6,535 nt of DNA from Marinilabiliaceae bacterium UBA5213. Lineage in GTDB: Bacteria > Bacteroidota > Bacteroidia > Bacteroidales > Marinilabiliaceae. The stretch spans positions 1 to 6,535 of the forward strand of contig DHVH01000262.1 in the NCBI GenBank assembly GCA_002412555.1, read 5' to 3'. This document shows positions 1-6,347 of the stretch, piece after piece (position 1 is the stretch's first letter; every line of letters starts with the position of its first letter). The notes under the pieces are model-generated. The model was not told the DNA's origin. It searched no databases and saw only the letters and a program-made list of their open reading frames with translations. The position numbers and the translations under genes are program-made.

Positions 1-685
1 CTTTTAATAATTGTATATGCACCACAGGATGTAGCCAGCGGGACTTTCCGTTGTGGACAACCGAGCGTGGAGCGCTGCCAATGACTTTACCATCTGGCTC
101 GACCAAGGGGAGCCACTCCTCCTTTGACCAGCGTTGATGGTTTCGTCGCTTGAGGAATAACTCAGCTCCCATGGCCCAAACTATAAGCAAGTAAAAACCG
201 CTGGTATTAAGGAAGGCTTCCACGTTCGGGGGCATGCATAAACCAAGGAGCAAAAGGATCCAATAAGCTGACAACCACAAAAAAAAACGCCGTAAAGTCA
301 CCTGCATCTGTGCCATTTCCCAAGGTCCCAGTTGTCTGTTTTTCAAAAAGCGTCCTGAAGCAGCCATCAGCAGGTTGTGTTTAGAGAAGGTAGAAATGCC
401 CACCATCAATAGCACAATACTCAGGTAGATCAAGGGGCGCAACCTGTCCAATAAGGGACCCTCCAAGGCCAGTGCCATGAGGCCAAGCAGCACCAGCAGA
501 CCGGTATCCCATAAAGCTCTTTTTTCAAATCGGTGGTGTCGAAGCGCATAATAGACCATTTCACCAATGCCATAAGCCACAGCCAGCCATAGTCCGGTCA
601 CCAGGCCCCACACCCACTCTGCCACAATCAGAATAACCAAAGGTATTAGTCCCGGTATACTCGATTTTAATTGTTGAAATGCCAT
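1..685 (-). CDS. YciB/IspZ-like membrane protein fused to a Nudix domain (partial, 3' end off the left edge)
   Basis: Translating the minus strand from ATG at 685 gives 228 codons with no stop up to the window edge. An in-frame TGA lies four codons upstream (695-697), so the ATG at 685 is the first available one; no Shine-Dalgarno motif is visible. Residues 1-180 are strongly hydrophobic, with about five or six membrane segments near 10-28, 30-47, 60-78, 84-100, 132-151 and 161-175. The pattern RFEKRALWDTGLLVLLGL (52-69) followed by LIYLSIVLLMVG resembles the YciB/IspZ septation-protein family. From about residue 189 the sequence becomes soluble: EEWLPLVEPDGKVIG, then PRSVVHNG and LHPVVHIQLL (218-227). 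This matches the start of Nudix hydrolases of the isopentenyl-diphosphate-isomerase-like type. The Nudix box itself would lie outside the window, so catalytic competence cannot be judged. The substrate is unknown. The gene follows purC on the same strand after a stem-loop. The reading frame is certain; the family assignment is by recalled resemblance. Confidence 0.8.
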   Translation of the reverse strand, partial: MAFQQLKSSIPGLIPLVILIVAEWVWGLVTGLWLAVAYGIGEMVYYALRHHRFEKRALWDTGLLVLLGLMALALEGPLLDRLRPLIYLSIVLLMVGISTFSKHNLLMAASGRFLKNRQLGPWEMAQMQVTLRRFFLWLSAYWILLLLGLCMPPNVEAFLNTSGFYLLIVWAMGAELFLKRRNHQRWSKEEWLPLVEPDGKVIGSAPRSVVHNGKSRWLHPVVHIQLLK

Positions 686-706
686 TGAGTCCAATCAATA
701 GGGAAG

Positions 707-777
707 CAAAACCACGAAAACCTTAATCGACCATAACCAATGGTGGTTTTGTGTCGATAAGCGTTTTCGTGGTTTTG
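707..777 (-). terminator. Long stem-loop downstream of purC, probable terminator
   Basis: A perfect 15-bp inverted repeat pairs 707-721 (CAAAACCACGAAAAC) with 763-777. A further 6 bp pair 726-731 (ATCGAC) with 753-758, separated by a small 4-nt internal loop on each side. A minor 5-bp hairpin (735-739 with 744-748) can form within the apical loop. It begins 14 nt after the purC stop codon and ends 21 nt before the next start. On the minus strand the 3' arm itself ends in TTTTG, but no long U tract follows, so termination strength is uncertain. It could partly separate purC from the downstream membrane-Nudix gene, or act as an RNA-stabilising 3' structure. Confidence 0.55.
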
Positions 778-791
778 GTTTATAAACAGTT

Positions 792-1739
792 TTAGAGCGA
801 CTTAAGGCACGCCACTACATTCTTCTCAATACGGGCCTTGACGTCAGCTGGATTGGCCTTCACAAAGGCATCACCTGTGATCTTTTCAAAAAGCTCAATG
901 TAGCGCTCAGATACGCTAGAGACGTAGGCTTCATCCATTTCAGGAATGGCTTGTCCCTCCTTGCCCTGAAAACCGTTTTCGATGAGCCACTGGCGCACAA
1001 ACTCCTTGGATAACTGACGCTGCTGCTCCCCTTTTTTAATTCGGTCTTCGTAACCTTCCTTATAAAAGTAGCGCGACGAATCCGGCGTGTGGATCTCATC
1101 TATCAGATAAATCTTGCCATCTTTTTTACCGAATTCATATTTGGTATCCACCAAAATAAGCCCCATTTTATCAGCCATTTCTGTTCCTCTGGCAAACAAT
1201 TCACGGGTGTATTTTTCCAATTGCAGGTAATCAGCTTCACTAACCAAGCCAGAACGGATGATTTCTTCGCGGGAAATATCTTCATCGTGTCCCTGATCTG
1301 CCTTGGTAGTAGGCGTTAATAAAGGCGTTTCAAACCTCTGGTTTTCAACCATCCCATCCGGCATAGGAACGCCACAAATTTGACGTTTGCCAGCTTTATA
1401 TTCACGCCATGCGTGACCGGTCAGGTAGCCACGAATGACCATTTCTACTTTAAAAGGTTCACAAAAATGACCGACAGTCACCATTGGATCAGGCGTTGCG
1501 ATTTTCCAGTTGGGAACAATGTCAGCCGTAGCATCCAGAAACTTCTCAGCAATCTGATTCAACACTTGACCCTTAAAGGGCACTCCTTTTGGCAGAACCA
1601 CATCAAAAGCCGAGATACGGTCGCTCACAATCATCACCAAATAATCATCGTTAATGTTGTAAACATCGCGAACCTTCCCTTCATAGAGCGATTTTTGCCC
1701 CGGAAAATTGTAATTGGTCTTAACAATAGCGTTTTCCAT
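792..1739 (-). CDS. purC: Phosphoribosylaminoimidazole-succinocarboxamide synthase (SAICAR synthetase)
   Basis: This cytoplasmic enzyme condenses CAIR with L-aspartate, using ATP, to form SAICAR in de novo purine synthesis (EC 6.3.2.6). The 315-residue length matches the Bacteroidota form and is longer than the roughly 240-residue E. coli type. Visible motifs are KVRDVY (22-27, nucleotide-binding loop), SDRISAFD (39-46), VEMVIRGYLTG (98-108, around SAICAR synthetase signature 1), GLILVDTKYEFG (193-204, signature 2) and DEIHTPDSSRY (214-224). The ATG at 1739 gives the N-terminus expected for the family (NFPGQKSLYEGK), and the TAA at 792-794 ends the gene at normal length. It is complete, with no disruption. 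It lies 129 nt downstream of phoH on the same strand. No other purine gene is nearby, and no PurR-like site or riboswitch is evident in the 129-nt leader. Confidence 0.98.
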   Translation of the reverse strand: MENAIVKTNYNFPGQKSLYEGKVRDVYNINDDYLVMIVSDRISAFDVVLPKGVPFKGQVLNQIAEKFLDATADIVPNWKIATPDPMVTVGHFCEPFKVEMVIRGYLTGHAWREYKAGKRQICGVPMPDGMVENQRFETPLLTPTTKADQGHDEDISREEIIRSGLVSEADYLQLEKYTRELFARGTEMADKMGLILVDTKYEFGKKDGKIYLIDEIHTPDSSRYFYKEGYEDRIKKGEQQRQLSKEFVRQWLIENGFQGKEGQAIPEMDEAYVSSVSERYIELFEKITGDAFVKANPADVKARIEKNVVACLKSL

Positions 1740-1748
1740 GTTTTTTAT

Positions 1749-1778
1749 TAAAATTAAATGATAATACTACTCTATCAA
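1749..1778 (-). promoter_or_regulatory. Possible Bacteroidota-type promoter for purC
   Basis: On the minus strand a TTG (1776-1778) is followed after 19 nt by TAATTTTA (1749-1756). This fits the Bacteroidota sigma-ABfr pattern, TTG near -33 and TAnnTTTG near -7, with one mismatch at the last base. The predicted start site would be only about 5 nt before the purC ATG, which is unusually close. The match could therefore be chance in an AT-rich spacer. Confidence 0.25.
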
Positions 1779-1868
1779 TATTTTTCTTCTTTCCTGAATG
1801 GTTTTAATCAAGGGTCGTTATATACACAGCTGATTTCTCAGTCTTTTGAAAGAAAGCGTTAAGACTCA

Positions 1869-2810
1869 TTATTCCTTGTCGTAAGCCTCCACAATATCCT
1901 GCACCAATCGGTGCCGCACAATATCCTTGACCCCAAACTTAATGCGTTCAATGCCTTTTATCCCTTTTAAGATTCTCATGGCCTGCACCAAACCGGAGTT
2001 TTGCGGATTGGGCAAATCTATTTGTGTTACATCACCAGTCACCACAAACTTGGCCTGATCACCCATACGCGTAAGAAACATCTTAAGCTGATTCGTGGTG
2101 GTGTTCTGTGCTTCATCTAAAATGACAAAAGCATTGTTCAGGGTACGACCACGCATAAAGGCCAAGGGGGCGATTTGAATGGTACCGTTTTCCATGTATT
2201 CTTTCAGTTTGACTGCTGGAATCATGTCCATCAACGCATCATACAAGGGTTGCAGGTAAGGATCAATTTTTTCTTTCATGTCACCTGGTAAAAATCCGAG
2301 CTTTTCGCCGGCTTCAACTGCAGGTCGGCTCAAAATAATCCGCTTCACGACCTTTTGCTTTAAAGCCCTAACAGCCAAAGCTATAGCTGTATAGGTCTTT
2401 CCGCTACCGGCAGGCCCCACAGCAAATAATAAATCGTTGTGATCATAGGCCTGAACCATTCGACGTTGATTCTCAGTTCTTGCTTTTATGGCTTTACCAC
2501 TATTACCAAACAGAATAAAGTCGGTCTCCTGTGACCCTTCCCCATTCAATCTGTATCCGCTTCCCATGAGCAGCTCAATGACGGATGCTTCTTTTAAGAC
2601 ATTATGCTGGTGATAATGTTCAATAAGTTGGTTGACTTTTTCTTCAAACACAGCGACCTCTTCAGCTTCACCAATGGCTTTCAGCCAATTGCCGCGAGCC
2701 ACAACCTTCAATTTGGGAAAATGAGCCTTGATAATGTCCAGCTTCACGTTTTTCACGCCCAGAAACTCTATCAAATCAATGGACTCAAGATAAATGAGTT
2801 TTTCTATCAT
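1869..2810 (-). CDS. phoH: PhoH-family P-loop ATPase
   Basis: PhoH-like proteins are cytoplasmic P-loop NTPases related to the N-terminal half of superfamily I helicases. They are linked to RNA metabolism, and the E. coli namesake is induced by phosphate starvation. With the start at 2810 the protein has 313 residues. Motifs are the Walker A GPAGSGKT (132-139), LSRPAVEAGEKLGFLPGD (160-177), AFMRGRTL (218-225), the Walker B VILDEAQN (229-236), TGDVTQIDLP (258-267) and KDIVRHRL (295-302), all characteristic of the family. An in-frame ATG at 2840 would add ten residues (MYKNRNYLLF). I prefer 2810 because Bacteroidota PhoH proteins, as I recall them, begin MIEKLI. The gene is divergent from mazG, with 178 nt between starts, and is followed by purC after 129 nt. 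Its distance from the pst operon and the opposing mazG argue against co-transcription with the phosphate genes. Confidence 0.95.
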   Translation of the reverse strand: MIEKLIYLESIDLIEFLGVKNVKLDIIKAHFPKLKVVARGNWLKAIGEAEEVAVFEEKVNQLIEHYHQHNVLKEASVIELLMGSGYRLNGEGSQETDFILFGNSGKAIKARTENQRRMVQAYDHNDLLFAVGPAGSGKTYTAIALAVRALKQKVVKRIILSRPAVEAGEKLGFLPGDMKEKIDPYLQPLYDALMDMIPAVKLKEYMENGTIQIAPLAFMRGRTLNNAFVILDEAQNTTTNQLKMFLTRMGDQAKFVVTGDVTQIDLPNPQNSGLVQAMRILKGIKGIERIKFGVKDIVRHRLVQDIVEAYDKE

Positions 2811-2841
2811 AAAGAGCAGGTAATTCCTATTTTTGTACATG

Positions 2842-2849
2842 CAAATTAA
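2842..2849 (-). promoter_or_regulatory. Possible -7 element for phoH
   Basis: The minus strand reads TTAATTTG, a single mismatch from the Bacteroidota -7 consensus TAnnTTTG. No TTG is found at the expected -33 distance. If real, transcription would start near 2838, leaving a leader of about 27 nt before the ATG at 2810 and excluding the alternative ATG at 2840. This is weak evidence from one short element. Confidence 0.2.
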
Positions 2850-2988
2850 CGATATTTTTTGCAGATGGTAAGGCTTCTGACCAAGAAATTAGCTGCTTGT
2901 GTTCTTAGCTTGCTTGCCCAAGCGATCAACAACTGCGACAGATCATTCTGGCAGTGATAAAGCCCTTTATTGACGATAAACTTATAGG

Positions 2989-3777
2989 ATGGAATCTAAA
3001 AAAAACACCTTTCAGCGCTTATTGGAAGTCATGGATGAATTGCGCGAAAAATGTCCGTGGGATAAAGAACAGACCAATGAGACCTTGCGCACATTGACCA
3101 TTGAAGAGACCTACGAATTGGCAGAGTCCCTTTTGGAACAAGACGATGAAGCCATTAGCAAAGAGTTGGGGGATTTGCTGCTCCACATTATATTCTACGC
3201 TAAAATTGGAGAAGAAAAAGGGGCTTTTCACATAGGCACCGTTATGGAAAAGCTTATCGAAAAATTGATTTACCGCCATCCGCATATTTTTGGTGATGTA
3301 AAAGTGCAAAACGCCAAAGAAGTAGAAGAAAACTGGGAGCAACTCAAATTAAAGGAGAAAGATGGCAACAAATCCGTTTTAGCAGGCGTTCCCAATTCGC
3401 TTCCGGCCATGATCAAGGCCAATCGCATTCAGGATAAAGTCCGAGGCGTGGGTTTCGATTGGGAAGACCGGTCACAGGTTTGGGATAAACTGAAAGAAGA
3501 ATTTAACGAGCTGCAGGTCGAAATAGAGAAAGACAATCAGGATGGCATTGAAGACGAATTTGGCGACCTGTTTTTCTCGCTTATCAATACCGCCAGATTG
3601 TATGGTGTTAATCCCGAAAATGCGCTGGAGCGCACCAATCAAAAGTTTATCAATCGCTTCAACTATCTCGAAAAAAAGACCATACAAAAGGGTCTCAGTC
3701 TGAAAGACATGACCCTGACCGAAATGGATGAAATTTGGGAGGAAGCTAAAATTATGCTGAAGCGCCAAAAAGATTAA
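2989..3777 (+). CDS. mazG: Nucleoside triphosphate pyrophosphohydrolase MazG
   Basis: MazG hydrolyses (d)NTPs to NMPs and pyrophosphate, a housecleaning activity in the cytoplasm that also affects nucleotide pools during starvation. The 262-residue protein has the two-domain E. coli-like layout. The N-terminal MazG domain carries CPWDKEQT (22-29), EETYEL (39-44), ELGDLLLH (59-66) and RHPHIFGD (96-103). The linker GVPNSLPA (133-140) is followed by the C-terminal domain with KVRGVGFDW (150-158), EEFNEL (170-175) and EFGDLFFS (190-197). The acidic metal-binding ExxE and ExxD residues are present in both domains, so both look intact. An in-frame TAA at 2977-2979 makes the ATG at 2989 the first possible one. 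It is a single-gene unit, divergent from phoH and convergent with phoU, whose stop is 108 nt away. No convincing promoter is seen in the 2841-2988 spacer. Confidence 0.97.
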   Translation: MESKKNTFQRLLEVMDELREKCPWDKEQTNETLRTLTIEETYELAESLLEQDDEAISKELGDLLLHIIFYAKIGEEKGAFHIGTVMEKLIEKLIYRHPHIFGDVKVQNAKEVEENWEQLKLKEKDGNKSVLAGVPNSLPAMIKANRIQDKVRGVGFDWEDRSQVWDKLKEEFNELQVEIEKDNQDGIEDEFGDLFFSLINTARLYGVNPENALERTNQKFINRFNYLEKKTIQKGLSLKDMTLTEMDEIWEEAKIMLKRQKD

Positions 3778-3787
3778 ATGCACAAAA

Positions 3788-3813
3788 GGAGACAACGAGG
3801 TGTCGTTGTCTCC
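3788..3813 (-). terminator. Hairpin terminator between convergent phoU and mazG
   Basis: A perfect 11-bp stem (GGAGACAACGA at 3788-3798 with TCGTTGTCTCC at 3803-3813) closes a 4-nt loop. Read on the minus strand it is followed immediately by TTTTGTG, the layout of an intrinsic terminator for the pst-phoU transcript, which has its stop 72 nt upstream at 3886. On the plus strand the stem starts 10 nt after the mazG stop but is followed by CTCAAAAAA, with no U tract. It is therefore likely to work best for phoU and may serve both convergent units. Confidence 0.8.
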
Positions 3814-3885
3814 CTCAAAAAATGACTTAATCACCTTGGCAGCTAAAACACATTGGCCATGCCGAGTGTGCGGATAAACTAAATA

Positions 3886-4563
3886 CTACTCCGATATTTT
3901 TTTCTTAAACTTGGCGTGGGTAAGCTTTTTGGCTTCCAGTGAAAAGATGATTTCTTCAACGATGTTGGTCAAATGATCTCCCACCCGCTCCAGACGTCGA
4001 ACCACTGAAAGGACTTCAATTAAAACGCGCGTCTTATCTGGCTTTTCCTTTATTAATTCGCAAATGGTTTGTGGGGCATTTTTATTAATGGTATTGAGTT
4101 CCTTATCCATGGTAAAGATTCCTCTTGCCAGTTTTCCATCCTCTTTAATGAAGGCATTGGTTGCATCACGCATCATTAGTGAGCAGGTATGGAACATCTC
4201 AGTTATCCTAAGTCTTGAAATTATTTCTTCTTCAACGGGTTCATCCAGGTCGCCAATAACCAAGCTTATAGCGTTGGCAAAATCACCAATACGTTCAAGG
4301 TTATAGTTTATTTTAAGAATGGCAATTATCCTTCTTAAATCGGCTGCAAAAGGATTTTGCAATGCCAGGAATGTTTCACAAGCTTCGTCAATTTTAAGTT
4401 CAAAGCCATCTACCCGTTTTTCTTTCGCACTTACCTCATTGGCCAAGGGTTTGTCAAATTCGAGCAGAGCAATCCTGGTATTATCTATTTGCGAGGATAC
4501 CAACCCCCACATATCAATGACATTATCCTTGATATATTTAAGTTCTTCTTCTATTTGCTTCAT
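3886..4563 (-). CDS. phoU: Phosphate transport system regulator PhoU
   Basis: PhoU is a peripheral cytoplasmic protein that connects the Pst transporter to the PhoR-type sensor kinase and restrains phosphate uptake and Pho regulon expression when phosphate is plentiful. The 225 residues are predicted to form two homologous three-helix bundles. The paired metal-binding signatures are both present: LERIGDFAN (89-97) in the first half and LERVGDHLTN (191-200) in the second. The first repeat also shows PFAADLRRIIAILKI (71-85), typical of the family. Length is close to that of other PhoU proteins (E. coli 241). The C-terminus is lysine-rich (KFKKKISE). It is the last gene of the operon, 72 nt downstream of pstB, and is followed by the hairpin at 3788-3813. 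Confidence 0.97.
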   Translation of the reverse strand: MKQIEEELKYIKDNVIDMWGLVSSQIDNTRIALLEFDKPLANEVSAKEKRVDGFELKIDEACETFLALQNPFAADLRRIIAILKINYNLERIGDFANAISLVIGDLDEPVEEEIISRLRITEMFHTCSLMMRDATNAFIKEDGKLARGIFTMDKELNTINKNAPQTICELIKEKPDKTRVLIEVLSVVRRLERVGDHLTNIVEEIIFSLEAKKLTHAKFKKKISE

Positions 4564-4635
4564 TTTGAATGACTATTTAGGCTATTATTTCCCCCAATAT
4601 AACAATTGTTTTCCTGTGTGCGTGTAAAACAACCA

Positions 4636-5478
4636 TCAACCAAACCGACCGGTGATATAATTTTCTGTCAATTTTTGAGCAGGTTTAGTAAAAATTTTCT
4701 CTGTATCATCATATTCAATCAGGTCTCCCATATGAAAGAAGGCGGTCTTCTGACTGATTCGGGATGCCTGGTGCATGTTGTGCGTTACCACTATAAAGGT
4801 ATAATTCTCTTGCAGAGCAAAAATGAGTTCTTCAATTTTTGCCGTTGAAATGGGGTCGAGTGCCGAAGCGGGCTCATCCATCAGGATGACTTCCGGTTCC
4901 ACGGCAATGGTTCTGGCAATGCATAGCCTTTGTTGCTGGCCACCAGAGAGCGCCAAAGCCGATTTTTTCAAATCGTCTTTCACCTCATTCCACAAGGCAG
5001 CTTGCTTGAGCGATTTCTCTACGGCCTCATCTAAAATGCTTTTATTTCTGACTCCATTAAGGCGCAGACCATAAATAACATTCTCATAAATGCTTTTAGG
5101 GAAAGGATTCGGCTTTTGAAAAACCATACCTACTTTTTTTCGAAGATCTTCAACTACGGTCTTCTTTTCATAGATATTTCCACCTTTGTGCAATACCGTA
5201 CCGTTAAAGCTAAACCCGTCAATGGTATCGTTCATGCGGTTAAGCATCCTTAAAAAAGTGGATTTCCCACAACCGCTTGGCCCTATTAGAGCTGTTATGC
5301 TTCGTGGTTCAATTTTCATATTAATGTCTTTTAGGATTTGTGCTTCTCCATAAAAAACATCAAGATTACGTATATCAAACTCGTAACTGACTTCTGTTTT
5401 TTGCTTTATCACGGGTTTCTTTATTTGTTTGACTTTTTCTCTTTCTCCTACTTTTTCTCTTTCTGCTACAAGTTCCAT
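4636..5478 (-). CDS. pstB: Phosphate ABC transporter ATP-binding protein PstB
   Basis: This is the ATPase subunit that powers phosphate import through PstC-PstA at the cytoplasmic membrane. All ABC motifs are intact: Walker A GPSGCGKS (66-73), Q-loop FQKPNPFP (120-127, the PstB-specific form), signature LSGGQQQR (177-184), Walker B VILMDEPASALDP (197-209) and H-loop H233 in VVTHNMHQA. At 280 residues it is about 23 longer than E. coli PstB (257). The excess lies at the N-terminus, where residues 1-30 are charged, lysine/glutamate-rich and contain a duplicated EREKV unit. Conserved sequence begins near YEFDIRNLDVFYG (32-44). The ATG at 5478 lies 11 nt after the pstA stop and is the only ATG before the conserved domain (the next Met is residue 54), so the extension is probably translated, unless a non-ATG start within it is used. 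Confidence 0.97.
   Translation of the reverse strand: MELVAEREKVGEREKVKQIKKPVIKQKTEVSYEFDIRNLDVFYGEAQILKDINMKIEPRSITALIGPSGCGKSTFLRMLNRMNDTIDGFSFNGTVLHKGGNIYEKKTVVEDLRKKVGMVFQKPNPFPKSIYENVIYGLRLNGVRNKSILDEAVEKSLKQAALWNEVKDDLKKSALALSGGQQQRLCIARTIAVEPEVILMDEPASALDPISTAKIEELIFALQENYTFIVVTHNMHQASRISQKTAFFHMGDLIEYDDTEKIFTKPAQKLTENYITGRFG
5432..5467 (-). repeat. 18-bp tandem duplication in the 5' end of pstB
   Basis: Two adjacent 18-bp units (5432-5449 and 5450-5467) differ at a single base, C at 5447 versus G at 5465. On the coding strand each encodes a six-residue unit, read as AEREKV then GEREKV (PstB residues 5-16 in register). The unit length keeps the reading frame, so changes in copy number would lengthen or shorten the protein without breaking it. 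Confidence 0.9.
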
Positions 5479-5489
5479 GGCGCTTAGAT

Positions 5490-6347
5490 TTACATTTTAA
5501 ACTTTTTCCGCAATCGGTAACGAATGATTATGGCTCCCAGGTTCAATCCAAACACGAGTACGATTAACAAAAACGCTGTACCATAGGCTATAGGCCTTAC
5601 CAATTCGATGGCGTGATGTTGGGTTGACATAATGTAAAGGTGATAGGGCAAGGCCATAAACTGATCGAAAAGTGATCCCGGCAAATCGGGAAGAAAAAAG
5701 GCCACTCCGGTAAAAAGTATTGGAGCGGTTTCGCCAGCGGCACGTGATATGCCTAATATTCCTCCGGTTAAAATTCCCGGCATGGCATAAGGTAAAACGT
5801 TGTGCTGAATGGTTTCCCATTTGGTGGCGCCCAATGCCAGAGAACCGTCTCGAAATGATTTAGGAATATTTTTCAGTGATTCCTCAGCGGTGGTGATAAT
5901 CCAAGGCAATGTCAAAATGCCGAGTGTTAATCCCGATGCCATTATCGACCGCCCCATTCCCATGGCTTGTACAAAAAGCGCAACACCAAAAAGCCCGTAA
6001 ACGATGGACGGAACCCCGGCCAGGTTTCGAATGGAGGCTCTGATCAAACGTGTTGAGAAATTCATCTTAGCATATTCGTTAAGATAAATGGCCGCAGCAA
6101 CGCCTATTGGAAATGAAAAAATAATGGTGATAAGCGTAACGAATAAAGTCCCCATAAGCGCCGGAAATACACCTCCTGCAGTCATTCCCTCGCTGGGAGC
6201 ATCTGCAATAAAACTCCAACTGATAACGCCGGATCCTTTTGACACAATATCCCAAAGGATTACTGCCAAAAAAAGCAACACAAGTACCGCACATAAAGTC
6301 ACACTTATGTATCCAAGTGTATGTTCTATTTTGCGTAGTTTATTCAT
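5490..6347 (-). CDS. pstA: Phosphate ABC transporter permease PstA
   Basis: PstA is one of the two membrane subunits of the high-affinity phosphate importer. The 285-residue protein has about six predicted membrane helices, near 14-33, 62-90, 109-130, 136-155, 190-215 and 255-276, and a basic C-terminus (RYRLRKKFKM) consistent with a cytoplasmic end. The family core is clear: NLAGVPSIVYGLFG (108-121) and the EAA-type coupling loop GSLALGATKWETIQ (168-181), followed by LPYAMPGILTGG and SRAAGETAP (201-209), which contacts PstB. The length matches typical PstA (E. coli 296). Its ATG overlaps the pstC stop as ATGA (6344-6347), indicating translational coupling, and pstB follows 11 nt after its own stop. 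It is complete. Confidence 0.97.
   Translation of the reverse strand: MNKLRKIEHTLGYISVTLCAVLVLLFLAVILWDIVSKGSGVISWSFIADAPSEGMTAGGVFPALMGTLFVTLITIIFSFPIGVAAAIYLNEYAKMNFSTRLIRASIRNLAGVPSIVYGLFGVALFVQAMGMGRSIMASGLTLGILTLPWIITTAEESLKNIPKSFRDGSLALGATKWETIQHNVLPYAMPGILTGGILGISRAAGETAPILFTGVAFFLPDLPGSLFDQFMALPYHLYIMSTQHHAIELVRPIAYGTAFLLIVLVFGLNLGAIIIRYRLRKKFKM

Noticed and set aside
1380..1751. 123-codon open frame on the plus strand opposite purC
   Set aside because: Lies antisense within a fully conserved purC frame, has no recognisable domain and low-complexity hydrophobic composition typical of a shadow frame.
1840..1866. Inverted repeat AGTCTT/AAGACT just after the phoH stop
   Set aside because: Only 6 bp with a 15-nt loop and no U tract on the minus strand; too weak to call a terminator.
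2828..2835. TATTTTTG on the plus strand, a full TAnnTTTG match that could be a mazG -7 element
   Set aside because: No TTG at a suitable -33 distance, it lies about 150 nt from the mazG start, and such matches are common in AT-rich sequence.
2841..2988. Spacer between divergent phoH and mazG examined for a small RNA or riboswitch
   Set aside because: Only a tiny GCTTGCCCAAGC palindrome was seen; no stable structure, terminator or conserved aptamer pattern could be recognised.
3472..3834. 120-codon minus-strand frame opposite the 3' half of mazG
   Set aside because: Antisense to conserved MazG motifs, runs through the hairpin at 3788-3813, and has no family resemblance.
4319..4627. Plus-strand frames opposite the start of phoU
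   Set aside because: They mirror the conserved PhoU coding frame and show no motif; treated as shadows.
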